Of a stretch of DNA of 64,000 bases, positions 28,868 through 38,234 are shown in pieces; position 1 is the stretch's first letter; each line of letters starts with the position of its first letter. The translations under genes and the position numbers were made by a program. The notes below the pieces were generated by a model, which saw only the letters and a list, made by a program, of their open reading frames with translations, was not told the DNA's origin and ran no database searches. Origin of the DNA: Roseovarius gaetbuli (GTDB taxonomy: Bacteria; Pseudomonadota; Alphaproteobacteria; Rhodobacterales; Rhodobacteraceae); the NCBI RefSeq assembly GCF_900172365.1, contig NZ_FWFJ01000017.1, positions 1 to 64,000 of the forward strand. The letters run 5' to 3'.

Positions 28868-29241
28868 TGACGAAGAAAACCGAATATCTGATTACCTGCT
28901 TCGACCGGAACGGCAATAAGCAGTATGAACTCCGGGCACCTAAGGGCGCAAATCCTAGACTGCTGCTCGAACGGTTGATTTGTCGTGACCTCGATGACGA
29001 CACTCTTATCGCATCGTGCCTACGCAAGAATGCTAAACGAGCCTACGACCCATTTCAGATTATCGACATGAGAGAGGAGCACCGGCGAGAGCAGGCACAA
29101 GGCGCATTGAGATCTGACCCGAACACTAACGATCCAATCGGAGTGTACAACAGGGCGAGAGAGGCTCCGATTCCAAGCGGGAAGACATTGCTAATCGCGG
29201 GTTTAAACCATGATTTCTTCATCAAGGAAGTGGAGACCTAA
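28867..29241 (+). CDS. Hypothetical protein inserted in the glycerol operon
   Basis: 124 residues, soluble, charged, with no signal or membrane segment and no family I recognise. It starts MTKKTEYLITCFDRNGNKQYEL, which hints at a small beta-hairpin domain like the DUF-type YCII/monooxygenase folds, but that is a guess. Base composition is visibly lower in GC and codon use less G/C-ending than in the flanking glp genes, suggesting acquisition. The start overlaps glpQ's stop and the stop is one base before glpU's start, so it is neatly embedded and probably translated. Confidence 0.65.
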   Translation: MTKKTEYLITCFDRNGNKQYELRAPKGANPRLLLERLICRDLDDDTLIASCLRKNAKRAYDPFQIIDMREEHRREQAQGALRSDPNTNDPIGVYNRAREAPIPSGKTLLIAGLNHDFFIKEVET

Positions 29242-29242
29242 A

Positions 29243-29515
29243 ATGGAATGGATGGCATGGACCCTACCGACGGCGATCTTCTTCGGGGTGATTGCCTGTC
29301 TGCTGGTCACTTTCACGGTGCTGGCGATCAAATTCCCCGAGACGCCGCGTGTCGGGGTTCTGAGGATCGAGACCACGCGCGGCGACCGGCTTTTCATCAC
29401 GCTCTTGGGCTCGGCCTTTATCAACCTAGCTTGGCTCGGGTTCGTGGGCACAAATCAGCCCTATGCGATGATCGTCTGCGCGATCTACGCGGCGGCGGTG
29501 TTTCGCTGGGTTTGA
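29243..29515 (+). CDS. glpU: DUF2160 membrane protein GlpU
   Basis: 90-residue protein with about three membrane segments, matching the DUF2160 family found only inside glpSTPQUV-type glycerol operons. Its role in transport is unproven. ATG at 29243 gives MEWMAWTLP; a longer frame upstream overlaps the inserted small gene. Confidence 0.88.
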   Translation: MEWMAWTLPTAIFFGVIACLLVTFTVLAIKFPETPRVGVLRIETTRGDRLFITLLGSAFINLAWLGFVGTNQPYAMIVCAIYAAAVFRWV

Positions 29516-29592
29516 CCCCGCGAAGAATACCCTTCGGGCGCGCGAGTGACCGGAGACTATAAATAACAAAGTTCGATCTAGGGAGGATGAAC

Positions 29593-31311
29593 ATGAACTT
29601 TCGACTGAAAACCTCAACCGCGCTGGTGGCGCTGGCCTTGGCGGCCGGTCCGGCACTGGCGGATATGGAGAGCGCGAAGGCGTTTCTCGATAGCGAGATC
29701 GGCGATCTCTCGTCCCTCAGCCGCGCCGATCAAGAGGCGGAGATGCAGTGGTTTATTGACGCTGCCGCTCCGCTTGCGGGGATGGAGATCAAGGTGGTGT
29801 CGGAGACCATCGACACCCATTCTTATGAATCCAAGGTGCTCGCCCCGGCGTTCACCGCGATTACCGGCATCAAGATCACCCATGACCTGATTGGCGAGGG
29901 CGATGTTGTCGAGAAACTTCAGACCCAGATGCAATCGGGCGAGAATATTTATGACGCCTATATCAACGATAGTGATCTGATCGGCACCCACTGGCGCTAT
30001 CAGCAGGCGCGCAACCTGACCGACTGGATGGCGGGCGAGGGGGCGGATGTGACCAACCCCAATCTCGACCTTCAGGATTTCATCGGGTTGTCATTCACCA
30101 CCGGCCCCGATGGCAAGGTCTATCAGCTTCCCGATCAGCAATTCGCGAACCTTTACTGGTTCCGCTATGACTGGTTCAACGACGACAAGAACAAGGCGGA
30201 TTTCAAGGCCAAGTATGGCTATGACCTTGGGGTTCCGGTCAACTGGTCGGCTTATGAGGATATCGCGGAATTCTTCACCGGGCGCGACCTAAGCCATCTG
30301 GGTGTCGAGGGCGAAGTCTTTGGCAACATGGATTACGGCAAGAAAGACCCCTCGCTTGGCTGGCGCTATACCGACGCGTGGATGTCGATGGCCGGCATGG
30401 GAGACAAGGGTGAACCCAACGGCCTTCCGGTCGACGAATGGGGTATTCGGGTGAATGAGAATTCACAGCCCGTCGGCTCTTGCGTCGCGCGTGGCGGGGC
30501 TACAAACGGCCCGGCGGCGGTCTATGCCGTCACCAAGGCGATTGAGTGGCTTGAGAAATATTCACCGCCCGCCGCCGCCGGCATGACCTTCTCCGAGGCG
30601 GGGCCCATTCCCGCGCAGGGCAATGTCGCGCAACAGATGTTCTGGTACACCGCGTTTACCGCCGCCACGGTCAAGCCTGACCTGCCGGTGATGAACGAGG
30701 ACGGCACGCCGAAATGGCGCATGGCCCCAAGCCCGCATGGCGCGTATTGGTCTGAGGGCACCAAGATCGGCTATCAGGATGCCGGCTCGTGGACCCTGAT
30801 GAAATCGACGCCGGTGGATCGCGCCAAGGCGGCCTGGCTTTATGCACAGTTCATCACCTCGAAAACCGTGGACGTGAAGAAAAGCCATGTCGGCCTGACC
30901 TTTATCCGCGAGAGCACGATCCAGCATCAGAGCTTTACCGATCGCGCCGACAAGCTTGGTGGTCTGGTCGAATTCTACCGCTCGCCGGCAAGGGTCCAGT
31001 GGTCGCCCACCGGCACCAACGTGCCCGATTATCCCAAGCTGGCACAGCTCTGGTGGCAGAATATCGGCGATGCCATGTCGGGCGCAAAGACCCCGCAAGA
31101 GGCGCTTGATAGCCTTTGCGCGGATCAGGAAAAGGTGCTTGCCCGTCTGGAACGTGCCGGCATTCAGGGTGATGTCGGTCCCAAGCTCAACGACGAGCAG
31201 GACCCGGAATACTGGCTGAGCCAGCCCGGATCGCCCAAGGCCAAGCTTGCCAACGAGGATGAAGAGCCGGTCACCGTCGCCTATGACGAGCTGATCAAGT
31301 CCTGGCAGTAA
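29593..31311 (+). CDS. glpV: Glycerol-binding periplasmic protein GlpV
   Basis: About 572 residues. A Sec signal peptide (MNFRLKTSTALVALALAAGPALA) and a type of large extracellular solute-binding protein (family 1) that delivers glycerol to the GlpPQ permease. The ATG at 29593 sits 6 bases after GGAGG, whereas the ATG at 29587 abuts it, so the former is chosen. Separated from glpU by 77 bases; the hairpin after it may set its transcript level above that of glpK. Confidence 0.9.
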   Translation: MNFRLKTSTALVALALAAGPALADMESAKAFLDSEIGDLSSLSRADQEAEMQWFIDAAAPLAGMEIKVVSETIDTHSYESKVLAPAFTAITGIKITHDLIGEGDVVEKLQTQMQSGENIYDAYINDSDLIGTHWRYQQARNLTDWMAGEGADVTNPNLDLQDFIGLSFTTGPDGKVYQLPDQQFANLYWFRYDWFNDDKNKADFKAKYGYDLGVPVNWSAYEDIAEFFTGRDLSHLGVEGEVFGNMDYGKKDPSLGWRYTDAWMSMAGMGDKGEPNGLPVDEWGIRVNENSQPVGSCVARGGATNGPAAVYAVTKAIEWLEKYSPPAAAGMTFSEAGPIPAQGNVAQQMFWYTAFTAATVKPDLPVMNEDGTPKWRMAPSPHGAYWSEGTKIGYQDAGSWTLMKSTPVDRAKAAWLYAQFITSKTVDVKKSHVGLTFIRESTIQHQSFTDRADKLGGLVEFYRSPARVQWSPTGTNVPDYPKLAQLWWQNIGDAMSGAKTPQEALDSLCADQEKVLARLERAGIQGDVGPKLNDEQDPEYWLSQPGSPKAKLANEDEEPVTVAYDELIKSWQ

Positions 31312-31319
31312 ACCACGCG

Positions 31320-31346
31320 GGCAGGGGCCGGTGAGCGGCCCTTGCC
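31320..31346 (+). other. Intergenic hairpin between glpV and glpK
   Basis: GGCAGGGGCC pairs with GGCCCTTGCC around GGTGAGC-type loop sequence, directly after the glpV stop. There is no T run, so it is more likely an mRNA-stabilising or attenuating stem than a full terminator. Confidence 0.5.
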
Positions 31347-31441
31347 TGATCCCCATTGCGCGGGGCGGCTGTCGCGCTAGACTGCGGTCGTCGATCCATA
31401 TCGGCGGCCGCATTTTGCGTAAGACCTGAAGAGGGAAAAGC

Positions 31442-32929
31442 ATGACCCATATCCTCGCCATTGATCAGGGCACCACATCAAGCCGGGCGATCCTGTTTGA
31501 TGAGAGCATGCGGATCGTGGCCACGGCACAGGAAGAATTCCCCCAGCATTTTCCGCAATCGGGCTGGGTGGCGCATGATGCCAATGATCTTTGGTCAAGC
31601 ACGGCGGGCACCTGTCGTGCGGTGATTGAAAAGGCCGGGCTGACGGGTGCGGATGTGGCCGCGATCGGCATCACCAATCAGCGCGAAACCACCGTTGTCT
31701 GGGACAAGACGACCGGGCAGGCGGTGCATCACGCGATTGTCTGGCAGGACCGGCGCACCGCCGATCATTGCCGCCAGCTTCGCGAGGCGGGCCACGAGCC
31801 GATGGTGGCCGAGCGCACCGGTTTGCTGCTTGATCCCTATTTTTCGGGCACCAAGCTTCGCTGGATTTTGGAGAATGTCGAGGGCGCGAGGGCGCGGGCC
31901 GAGGCGGGCGAGTTGCTGTTTGGAACGGTCGACAGCTTCCTGATCTGGAAGCTGACTGGCGGCGCGGTGCATGCCACCGACGCCACCAATGCCGCGCGCA
32001 CCCTGCTTTACGATATCCGCAAGGGCCGGTGGAGCAAGACGATCTGTGAGCTGCTGGATATCCCGATGCAGATGCTGCCAGAAGTGCGCAATAGCGCCGA
32101 TGATTTCGGCCACACGCGCGCCGATCTTTTCGGGCGTGAGATCCCCATTCGCGGGGTGGCGGGCGATCAACAGGCGGCGACCGTCGGACAGGCCTGTTTC
32201 AAGCCGGGCATGCTGAAATCCACATACGGCACAGGATGTTTCGCGCTTTTGAACACTGGCGACACGCCGGTCGTGTCGCAAAACCGGCTGTTGACGACCA
32301 TCGCCTATCAGCTTGGCGGCAAACCGACCTATGCGCTTGAAGGCTCGATTTTCGTGGCCGGGGCGGTGGTGCAATGGCTGCGCGACGGCCTTGGGATCAT
32401 CCGCGCGGCCAGCGAGACACAGCCCTTGGCCGAACGCGCCGACCCCGAACAGAACGTGGTGCTGGTGCCGGCCTTTACCGGGCTTGGCGCGCCCTATTGG
32501 AATGCCGAATGTCGCGGCGCGATGTTCGGGCTGACGCGCAACACGCGCCCCGAGGAACTGGCGCGTGCGGCGCTTGAAAGCGTCGGCTTTCAGACCCGCG
32601 ATCTGTTGCAGGCGATGCGCGACGATTGGGCCGGTGACGGCGCCGATGCGATCCTGCGGGTGGATGGCGGCATGAGCGCCTCTGACTGGGCGATGCAGTT
32701 TCTGTCGGATATCATCGACGCGCCGGTGGATCGCCCCGAGGTGCTTGAAACCACCGCGCTTGGGGCGGCCTGGCTTGCGGGCATGCAGATCGGGCTTTAC
32801 CCTGGTCAGGACGAATTCGCCGCCACCTGGGCGCTTGAGCGACAGTTTTTGCCCGAGATGGACGAGACCCTGCGCCAGACCAAGACCGAGGCCTGGAAAC
32901 GGGCGGTCGATGCAACCTTGGGTTTTTAG
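31442..32929 (+). CDS. glpK: Glycerol kinase
   Basis: 495-residue FGGY kinase phosphorylating glycerol to glycerol-3-phosphate, the substrate of Glp[19 protein letters not shown] at the N-terminus, [14 protein letters not shown] and [12 protein letters not shown] in the middle, and [14 protein letters not shown] near the C-terminus are the family signatures. Length is standard. Last gene of glpDSTPQUVK, so phosphorylation, oxidation and uptake are encoded together. Confidence 0.95.
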   Translation: MTHILAIDQGTTSSRAILFDESMRIVATAQEEFPQHFPQSGWVAHDANDLWSSTAGTCRAVIEKAGLTGADVAAIGITNQRETTVVWDKTTGQAVHHAIVWQDRRTADHCRQLREAGHEPMVAERTGLLLDPYFSGTKLRWILENVEGARARAEAGELLFGTVDSFLIWKLTGGAVHATDATNAARTLLYDIRKGRWSKTICELLDIPMQMLPEVRNSADDFGHTRADLFGREIPIRGVAGDQQAATVGQACFKPGMLKSTYGTGCFALLNTGDTPVVSQNRLLTTIAYQLGGKPTYALEGSIFVAGAVVQWLRDGLGIIRAASETQPLAERADPEQNVVLVPAFTGLGAPYWNAECRGAMFGLTRNTRPEELARAALESVGFQTRDLLQAMRDDWAGDGADAILRVDGGMSASDWAMQFLSDIIDAPVDRPEVLETTALGAAWLAGMQIGLYPGQDEFAATWALERQFLPEMDETLRQTKTEAWKRAVDATLGF

Positions 32930-33066
32930 GATATTGGCCGGAAAGATGTTATGATGAGGTCACGATAGGTTTCGCCTTTGTGACCGCATCACCTATTGTT
33001 AACGGCCCCTGATCCTATTACTTTTTAACGGATTGATGAATGGGCCTTTGGCCTGAAGGAGCACGC

Positions 33067-34278
33067 ATGACCGATCCGGTCTCTGTCATAGTCCCCGCCA
33101 GAAACGAGGCCGAAACCATCGGCAAGGTTGTTTCTGTTCTGTTCGAAATGGCAGATGTGGGCGAAGTTGTCGTGATCGACAACGGATCGGACGACGAGAC
33201 CGCCGCCGAGGCACGCGCGGCGGGCGCGCGGGTGGTGTCCGAGCCACGGGCCGGCATGGGCCACGCGGTGCGCACGGGGATTGCGGCGACAAGATACGAC
33301 TGGGTGATGAAGGTCGACGCCGACCTCGATAAATTCGACACCGATCTTTTCGCCCGCATGCCCGCCGCGCGCGGCCCCGGCGTCGGGCTGGTCAAGGGGG
33401 CCTGGCATGATCCGGGTGACAATATGCCGATGACGCGGCTGTTGGTGATGCCTGCGATCTGTCTGATGTTTCCCGGTCTGGGCCATTTGCGCGCGCCCAA
33501 TTCGGGCCTTTACCTGTTCAACAAATCGCTGATCGCGCAGGATGCTCTGGTGGGCGATTACGCGGTTGATCTTGATGTCATGCTGCGTGTGCACGCGGCG
33601 GGGGCCAAGGTGGCCGAGGTCGATATCGGCCGGATCGAGCATGACGTGCGCGATGTGCCGCATTATAACGCCATGGCTGAAATGCTGTTGAAATTCGTCC
33701 TCAGCCGCCAGAACCGCCACCTGACCACCGAGGTGGTCATGATGGCGCAGGACGCGGCAGAGGTGATCCGCCATGCGCTTGGCACGCTGGCCGCCAAGGC
33801 GGTCGCGGGCGGGCGTGTCACGATCTATCTTGCACAGGATCAGGGACCCGACGCCGAGGTGTTGCGCGCGGTGATGGCGCCCTATCCCACGGCGCAGGTC
33901 TTGCCGCTTGCGGGGGCCACCGGCTTTGCCCCCGGCGCCAACGCAACCGGGATTTGCGTTCTGGCGCCTTTCCCGCAGGCCGGGGAAAGCGAAGTTCTGG
34001 ACGCGGCAATCGCATTGCATAACGGGGTGGGTGATCTTGCCTCGGAGCTGTTGCTTGTTCCGATCCAAAAGGCCGGACGGGTGATTGCCGGGTTCCGCCC
34101 GGATACTGTCACGGAGAACGAAGACGGTTTGGAGATCAAACGCGAGGCCCTTAACCGGCTTGAGGGCATGGCCGTGGAGAGCACGCCGCAGCGCGAGATG
34201 TTTCAAAGTTATGCCTCCTTGCCAGAGGCGCTGCGGCCCGGCTTTCAATCAGTGGAGAAACGCCCCTCGGCGGGCTGA
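33067..34278 (+). CDS. Family 2 glycosyltransferase with unassigned C-terminal region
   Basis: 403 residues. Residues 1-220 form a GT2 domain: VSVIVPARNEAETIGKVV at the start, DNGSDDET, and a DAD-type motif in MKVDADLDKFD. The remaining 180 residues (from about AQDAAEVIRHALG) resemble no domain I know. A GAAGGAGC ribosome-binding site precedes the ATG at 33067. Donor and acceptor are unknown. Followed by a strong terminator shared with the convergent transporter gene. Confidence 0.75.
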   Translation: MTDPVSVIVPARNEAETIGKVVSVLFEMADVGEVVVIDNGSDDETAAEARAAGARVVSEPRAGMGHAVRTGIAATRYDWVMKVDADLDKFDTDLFARMPAARGPGVGLVKGAWHDPGDNMPMTRLLVMPAICLMFPGLGHLRAPNSGLYLFNKSLIAQDALVGDYAVDLDVMLRVHAAGAKVAEVDIGRIEHDVRDVPHYNAMAEMLLKFVLSRQNRHLTTEVVMMAQDAAEVIRHALGTLAAKAVAGGRVTIYLAQDQGPDAEVLRAVMAPYPTAQVLPLAGATGFAPGANATGICVLAPFPQAGESEVLDAAIALHNGVGDLASELLLVPIQKAGRVIAGFRPDTVTENEDGLEIKREALNRLEGMAVESTPQREMFQSYASLPEALRPGFQSVEKRPSAG

Positions 34279-34322
34279 ACTCCGACAACACCTGCTGCAC
34301 CGGGCAGGGGGATAAACCGACA

Positions 34323-34359
34323 AAGCGGCGCGGGTCTGATCTGACCTGCGCCGCTTTTT
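34323..34359. terminator. Bidirectional terminator between the GT2 and EamA genes
   Basis: AAGCGGCGCGGGTC pairs with GACCTGCGCCGCTT (one mismatch) and is followed by T's on the plus strand and bordered by A's on the other side. It lies between convergent genes. Confidence 0.85.
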
Positions 34360-34380
34360 CATGGTCTCGGAGATGTCTGT

Positions 34381-35421
34381 TCAGGAGCCTTTGAAGTTCA
34401 CTTCGCCTTCATGCTCCATTACATTTTCCTGTGCCGTCTTCTGGCGATTATCGCTACGGTTGCGCCGGATGCGGCCATATTGGCCGATGCCGACTGCCAA
34501 AAGGATAATTGCGCCACCGGGGATCAGGCCGGGGCCGGGGTCTTCGCCCAGCATGACCATGGCGATCAGGATCGCGGCCAGCGGCGAGAATGACGTCGCC
34601 AGTGACACATCGCCGGAGCGGGCGTATTTCAGGCCGAGCGCCCAGGCGAACTGACCGCCGATGACCACGATCAGCGCATAGATCCAGACCCATTGCCAGA
34701 CGATGGGATGGAACACGTCCTGAAAATGCTTTGGGCCAAACAGGTGGATGGCGAGAAAGAAGTAAAAGGTCGTCCCCACCGCGGTGCGATAGATCGAAAA
34801 GATACCGAGAGGAATGCCGCGCAGACCGGTGCGCGCCACCAGTGTCGAGGCGATATAGGAGAGGGTCGCAAGCAGCGCGCCAATCTCGCCCTTGCCCAGG
34901 ACAAAGCTGTTGTCGCCGCCCTTAAGCGCGATCATGAGCGCCGCGCCGCAGAGGGCCACAAGGCCGGCGGCAAAGGACCACGGCTCGAACTCTTCGCGCA
35001 GCAGGAAATAGGTCGCCAGAAGGAACAGCGGCGGCTCGATCCGCCCCATCAGCACCACGTTGGTCACGGTGGTATGTTCCAGCGCATAAAAGAAAAGCCC
35101 CGGCGTCAGCGCCGAAGACAGGAACGCCGAGAGCGTCAGGATCGCCCAATGTTTCGCCTTGAGCGCGCGGAGATTCTCAAACGTCCAGTCCCGCCAGAAC
35201 ATGAAGACCATCGGCACCATTGACATCAACGAGCCGACAAACAGCAGGTTGCAATAGGTGATGACATTGCGCCCCATGACCCGGTTATTCAACCCGATAT
35301 CGGCGAGCAGCGACACAAGCGAGTTCGACGAGGCATAGATGATCACCGCAACCCATGCCAATGCGGCGCCCAGCAGAATCCTGGATTGATCGGGCAGGGT
35401 CTGGGTGGTGGCGTTGCTCAT
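34381..35421 (-). CDS. EamA-family drug/metabolite transporter
   Basis: 346 residues with ten predicted membrane helices in two EamA repeats (helices 1-5 and 6-10), the layout of DMT-superfamily exporters. The second repeat has GDVSLATSFSPLAAILIAMVM, the typical conserved EamA helix. Substrate is unknown. The ATG at 35421 gives MSNATTQTLPDQS; 26 further codons upstream are open but unlikely. The polar C-terminal tail of about 25 residues is unremarkable. Confidence 0.85.
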   Translation of the reverse strand: MSNATTQTLPDQSRILLGAALAWVAVIIYASSNSLVSLLADIGLNNRVMGRNVITYCNLLFVGSLMSMVPMVFMFWRDWTFENLRALKAKHWAILTLSAFLSSALTPGLFFYALEHTTVTNVVLMGRIEPPLFLLATYFLLREEFEPWSFAAGLVALCGAALMIALKGGDNSFVLGKGEIGALLATLSYIASTLVARTGLRGIPLGIFSIYRTAVGTTFYFFLAIHLFGPKHFQDVFHPIVWQWVWIYALIVVIGGQFAWALGLKYARSGDVSLATSFSPLAAILIAMVMLGEDPGPGLIPGGAIILLAVGIGQYGRIRRNRSDNRQKTAQENVMEHEGEVNFKGS

Positions 35422-35691
35422 AATTAGGGTCCTGATCCAAAAGGCTTTTGTACATCTAAAGTGCGCCTTGCGCAGGGTTTGTTCAATGCACGGTTGCACA
35501 CCTCTGCGTCACGTTGCCGACAGTGGCACGTAATATTGTTTCAAATCCGGTCCGCCGATAACGCTTGTGTGGTCAGGCGTGAAAATCTGCGTGATTTCGG
35601 TTGTAAAACCGCCGCTCTGCGGCAAGGTTGAGCCCTAAGGCGGGCCGAGGTGGCCCAAGGCAAACTGAAACGACGAAGCGGAGCGCAGGAC

Positions 35692-36576
35692 ATGACAGAG
35701 CTATCGGATGGCGCAAAGGGTGGCTTCGTCACGATTTTTGACGACACTTACAATCAGCCCGATTGCCGGGCCTATTTCCGGATGATGGACGCGCTTGGCT
35801 ATCGCAATCAGCATCACGCGGTGGCGGCCTTTCGGGCCGGGCTTGCCGAATTGATGCGCCTGCGCGGGCTCACCTCGGCGCGGATCGTGGATTTTGCCAG
35901 CAGCTATGGCATTGTCAGCGCGTTGATGGGGCATGACCTGACGCTGGCCGAGGTGTTTTACCGCTATCGCACGCCGGGTTTCGACGGTTTGGACGCGCCC
36001 GAGGTGATCCGCCGTGATCGGGATTGGCTTGCCGGCATCCGCCGCGCGGCGCCGCCGATGCGCTTTGTCGGGATTGATGTGGCCCCCAATGCCGTGGCCT
36101 ATGGCACGGCGGCGGGGCTTTTCGATGCGGGGTTTGTCGAGGATCTTGAGGCAAATCCGGCCTCGCCCGCCCTAGCGGCCGAACTGGCCGAGTGTGACAT
36201 GATCGTTGAATGCGGCAGTGTGGCACAGCTTATGCCGGATGCGCTTGACCGGCTTTTGGCGGCGGCGGGGCCGCGCAAGCCCTGGGTGATGACCTCGCCC
36301 ATTCGCGGCAACGAGCGGCCCGAGGCCACCGAGGTGTTGCGCGACCACGGGCTGGTGGTCGAACGCTTGCCGATCCCGCCCTTCGTGCATCGCCGCTTCG
36401 AGAGCGCCGACGAGCAGGCCCGCGCCATCGTCAATGCGCGCGCGCAGGGCCATGACACCGAGGGCGTGGAAAGCACCGGGCTTTTTCATGCGCAGGTTCT
36501 CTTGGCGCGCCCGGCTGGCGAGCTGAGCAATCCTGCGGATTGGCCGCTGCCTGTGCGCGTGGCGCCGATGGGCTAG
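35692..36576 (+). CDS. Probable SAM-dependent methyltransferase
   Basis: 294 residues, soluble. A class I Rossmann motif I-like segment (RIVDFASSYGIVSAL) is at about residues 65-80, with an acidic loop in FVGIDVAPNAV and a later DMIVECGSVAQLM strand, all compatible with a methyltransferase core. The substrate is not recognisable. GCAGGA lies before the ATG at 35692. It is separated by 173 bases from gspC and does not look like part of the secretion operon. Confidence 0.6.
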   Translation: MTELSDGAKGGFVTIFDDTYNQPDCRAYFRMMDALGYRNQHHAVAAFRAGLAELMRLRGLTSARIVDFASSYGIVSALMGHDLTLAEVFYRYRTPGFDGLDAPEVIRRDRDWLAGIRRAAPPMRFVGIDVAPNAVAYGTAAGLFDAGFVEDLEANPASPALAAELAECDMIVECGSVAQLMPDALDRLLAAAGPRKPWVMTSPIRGNERPEATEVLRDHGLVVERLPIPPFVHRRFESADEQARAIVNARAQGHDTEGVESTGLFHAQVLLARPAGELSNPADWPLPVRVAPMG

Positions 36577-36749
36577 GGTGGTCATAGCCTGTTGTCGCGC
36601 GGCGCGCGCCGGGCTATTATCGCCGACGTTATTGAAAGCGATTTTACAAGACACTCGACCCATTTGCCAAAAGGGACCGCCAATTTTGCCAGTCACGCCC
36701 CAATATCCTGACCGCGCCATTCGCGGTGCTGCCGACCGGATCTGATCCG

Positions 36750-37556
36750 ATGCGCGGGCTTGGATTTCTGACCTTTGCCGCGGCTGTCGCCTTTGGCTAT
36801 GGCGGTGGGCAGCTTGCGCTTGTGATGGCGTCCAAGGGCACGCAGGGGGCGGCGCCGGTTCAGATCGGGGCGGCGCTTGCCGCAGTCGAGGCCGCCATCC
36901 CCGAGGCTCTGCCGACCGATTGGCCGCCGGTGTTTGACGCCTATGTGCCCGATCCACCCCGCGCGCAGGCCCCGCCCAAGAAGAAAGAGAAGTACCGCCT
37001 TGTCGGACTTGTGGCCGGGGGCAAGGATGCCTGGGCGATCATGAGCGCCTCGGGTGGGGATGTGCTTGTGCGTGCGGGTGACCGGCTTGTCGGTGGCGAA
37101 CAGGTGATCGAGATCGAGGCCAACGGCGTTTGGATCGAGCGCGAGGAAAAGCGGGTTCTCATCCGCTTTGAGGAAACCGCGAACGAAATGATGGCGCGGG
37201 TGATGTCGAACGGCTCGGTTGAGAGCGATAATGTCGATGTGCCCATAGATGCGTTTTCAGGGCGTGACATGCGCCGGGTGCTTGGCCGGGCAGGAAGCGT
37301 GCGCATGGTGGCCGCCAATGGCGGGCAGGGCGAGAAGTTTCCCGAAATCCTCTGGGTACGCGAAGGCCAGATCTATGACCTTATCGGGCTAGAGCGCGGC
37401 GATATGGTGCTTCGGGTGAATGGCTATTCGGTTTCGGACCCTGAAACCCTTGCCAATGCCGCGCAGATCTTGCGCAGTTCTGATGAATTCGCGGTTGATA
37501 TTCTGCGCAAGGGGCAGCGCCGCACAATTACCGTCAAGATCACTGGCCGCGGCTAA
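36750..37556 (+). CDS. gspC: Type II secretion system inner-membrane protein GspC
   Basis: 268 residues: one N-terminal membrane segment, a proline-rich linker (PDPPRAQAPPKKK), the homology region that docks on the secretin GspD (KYRLVGLVAGGKDAWAI with VRAGDRLVGGEQVIEI), and a C-terminal PDZ domain (GLERGDMVLRVNGYSV). This domain order is diagnostic of GspC. The ATG at 36750 follows a weak ribosome-binding site; an in-frame GTG at 36726 has none. It is the only gsp gene upstream of the oxidase cluster; the rest of the system starts 8 kb downstream. Confidence 0.88.
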   Translation: MRGLGFLTFAAAVAFGYGGGQLALVMASKGTQGAAPVQIGAALAAVEAAIPEALPTDWPPVFDAYVPDPPRAQAPPKKKEKYRLVGLVAGGKDAWAIMSASGGDVLVRAGDRLVGGEQVIEIEANGVWIEREEKRVLIRFEETANEMMARVMSNGSVESDNVDVPIDAFSGRDMRRVLGRAGSVRMVAANGGQGEKFPEILWVREGQIYDLIGLERGDMVLRVNGYSVSDPETLANAAQILRSSDEFAVDILRKGQRRTITVKITGRG

Positions 37557-38234
37557 CGCCGGAGAGTGCGCCACAGATAGATTCGCGTTCTGCGCGAGCG
37601 ATAATCCTTTGGTTGCTTGCGGATTTGAAATTGCAATCTTAACGTGTACGCATTCAAGGGTGGTTTTGGTTCTTTTGATCTGAACCTCTGGAAAATTAAT
37701 TTTCAGCACCTACTTAACCCATGGTTAAGACTTTTTCTGATTGTTGACGATCTGGATATAGTCTCAAATTTTTACTTTGAAACAATAACTTGTGCTTGCC
37801 GCGGGGTCTGAAAAACGCGCCGCAAGCATTTACACGCCCCGGTAACGAAAATGTTACCGTTGTCGGGGGTGTTTTTTTGTGTTGTCATAACCCGTGACAA
37901 GAGTGTCAATTTGACGCGTCTTGTCGTTTCAACTGACGGCAACGCCGTGCTGCCTTTGTGCACGGAACCAAGGAGCATTTGCTCTTACAACTATTAAAAC
38001 AAAATTCGCAGGTCACGGATCTGCGCGGGCCACACATTACTCACCTCTACCGGCCTGTAATCCCACCTAACGAGCCTCGGCTCGAACCTTAAGATAAGGC
38101 GGCATTGGGCTGTTCTAAAGACGGGGTCCTTTGGCCCTTCTTACTCGCGGCACATTTGGCGCGAGGGCGATCGCGTCATGTCTGACGCGTGACAAAAGTA
38201 ATATTCGCGAGCTTTTTCTGCTGGAGGACTAAGC
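37557..38234. promoter_or_regulatory. 678-base AT-rich intergenic region with two dyads before ioxA
   Basis: No supportable gene. It is much more AT-rich than its neighbours. CGGTAAC GAAAAT GTTACCG (37840-37859) is a perfect 7-base dyad, and 37896-37925 is a longer imperfect dyad (GACAAGAGTGTCAA against TTGACGCGTCTTGTC). Both are 300-400 bases before ioxA and could be operators for the oxidase cluster. A long leader RNA is implied if the promoter is near them. No -10/-35 pair is assigned. Confidence 0.5.

Noticed and set aside
29526..29592. A promoter between glpU and glpV
   Set aside because: The 77-base gap has a plausible ribosome-binding site only; no convincing -35/-10 pair was seen, so glpV is treated as part of the operon.
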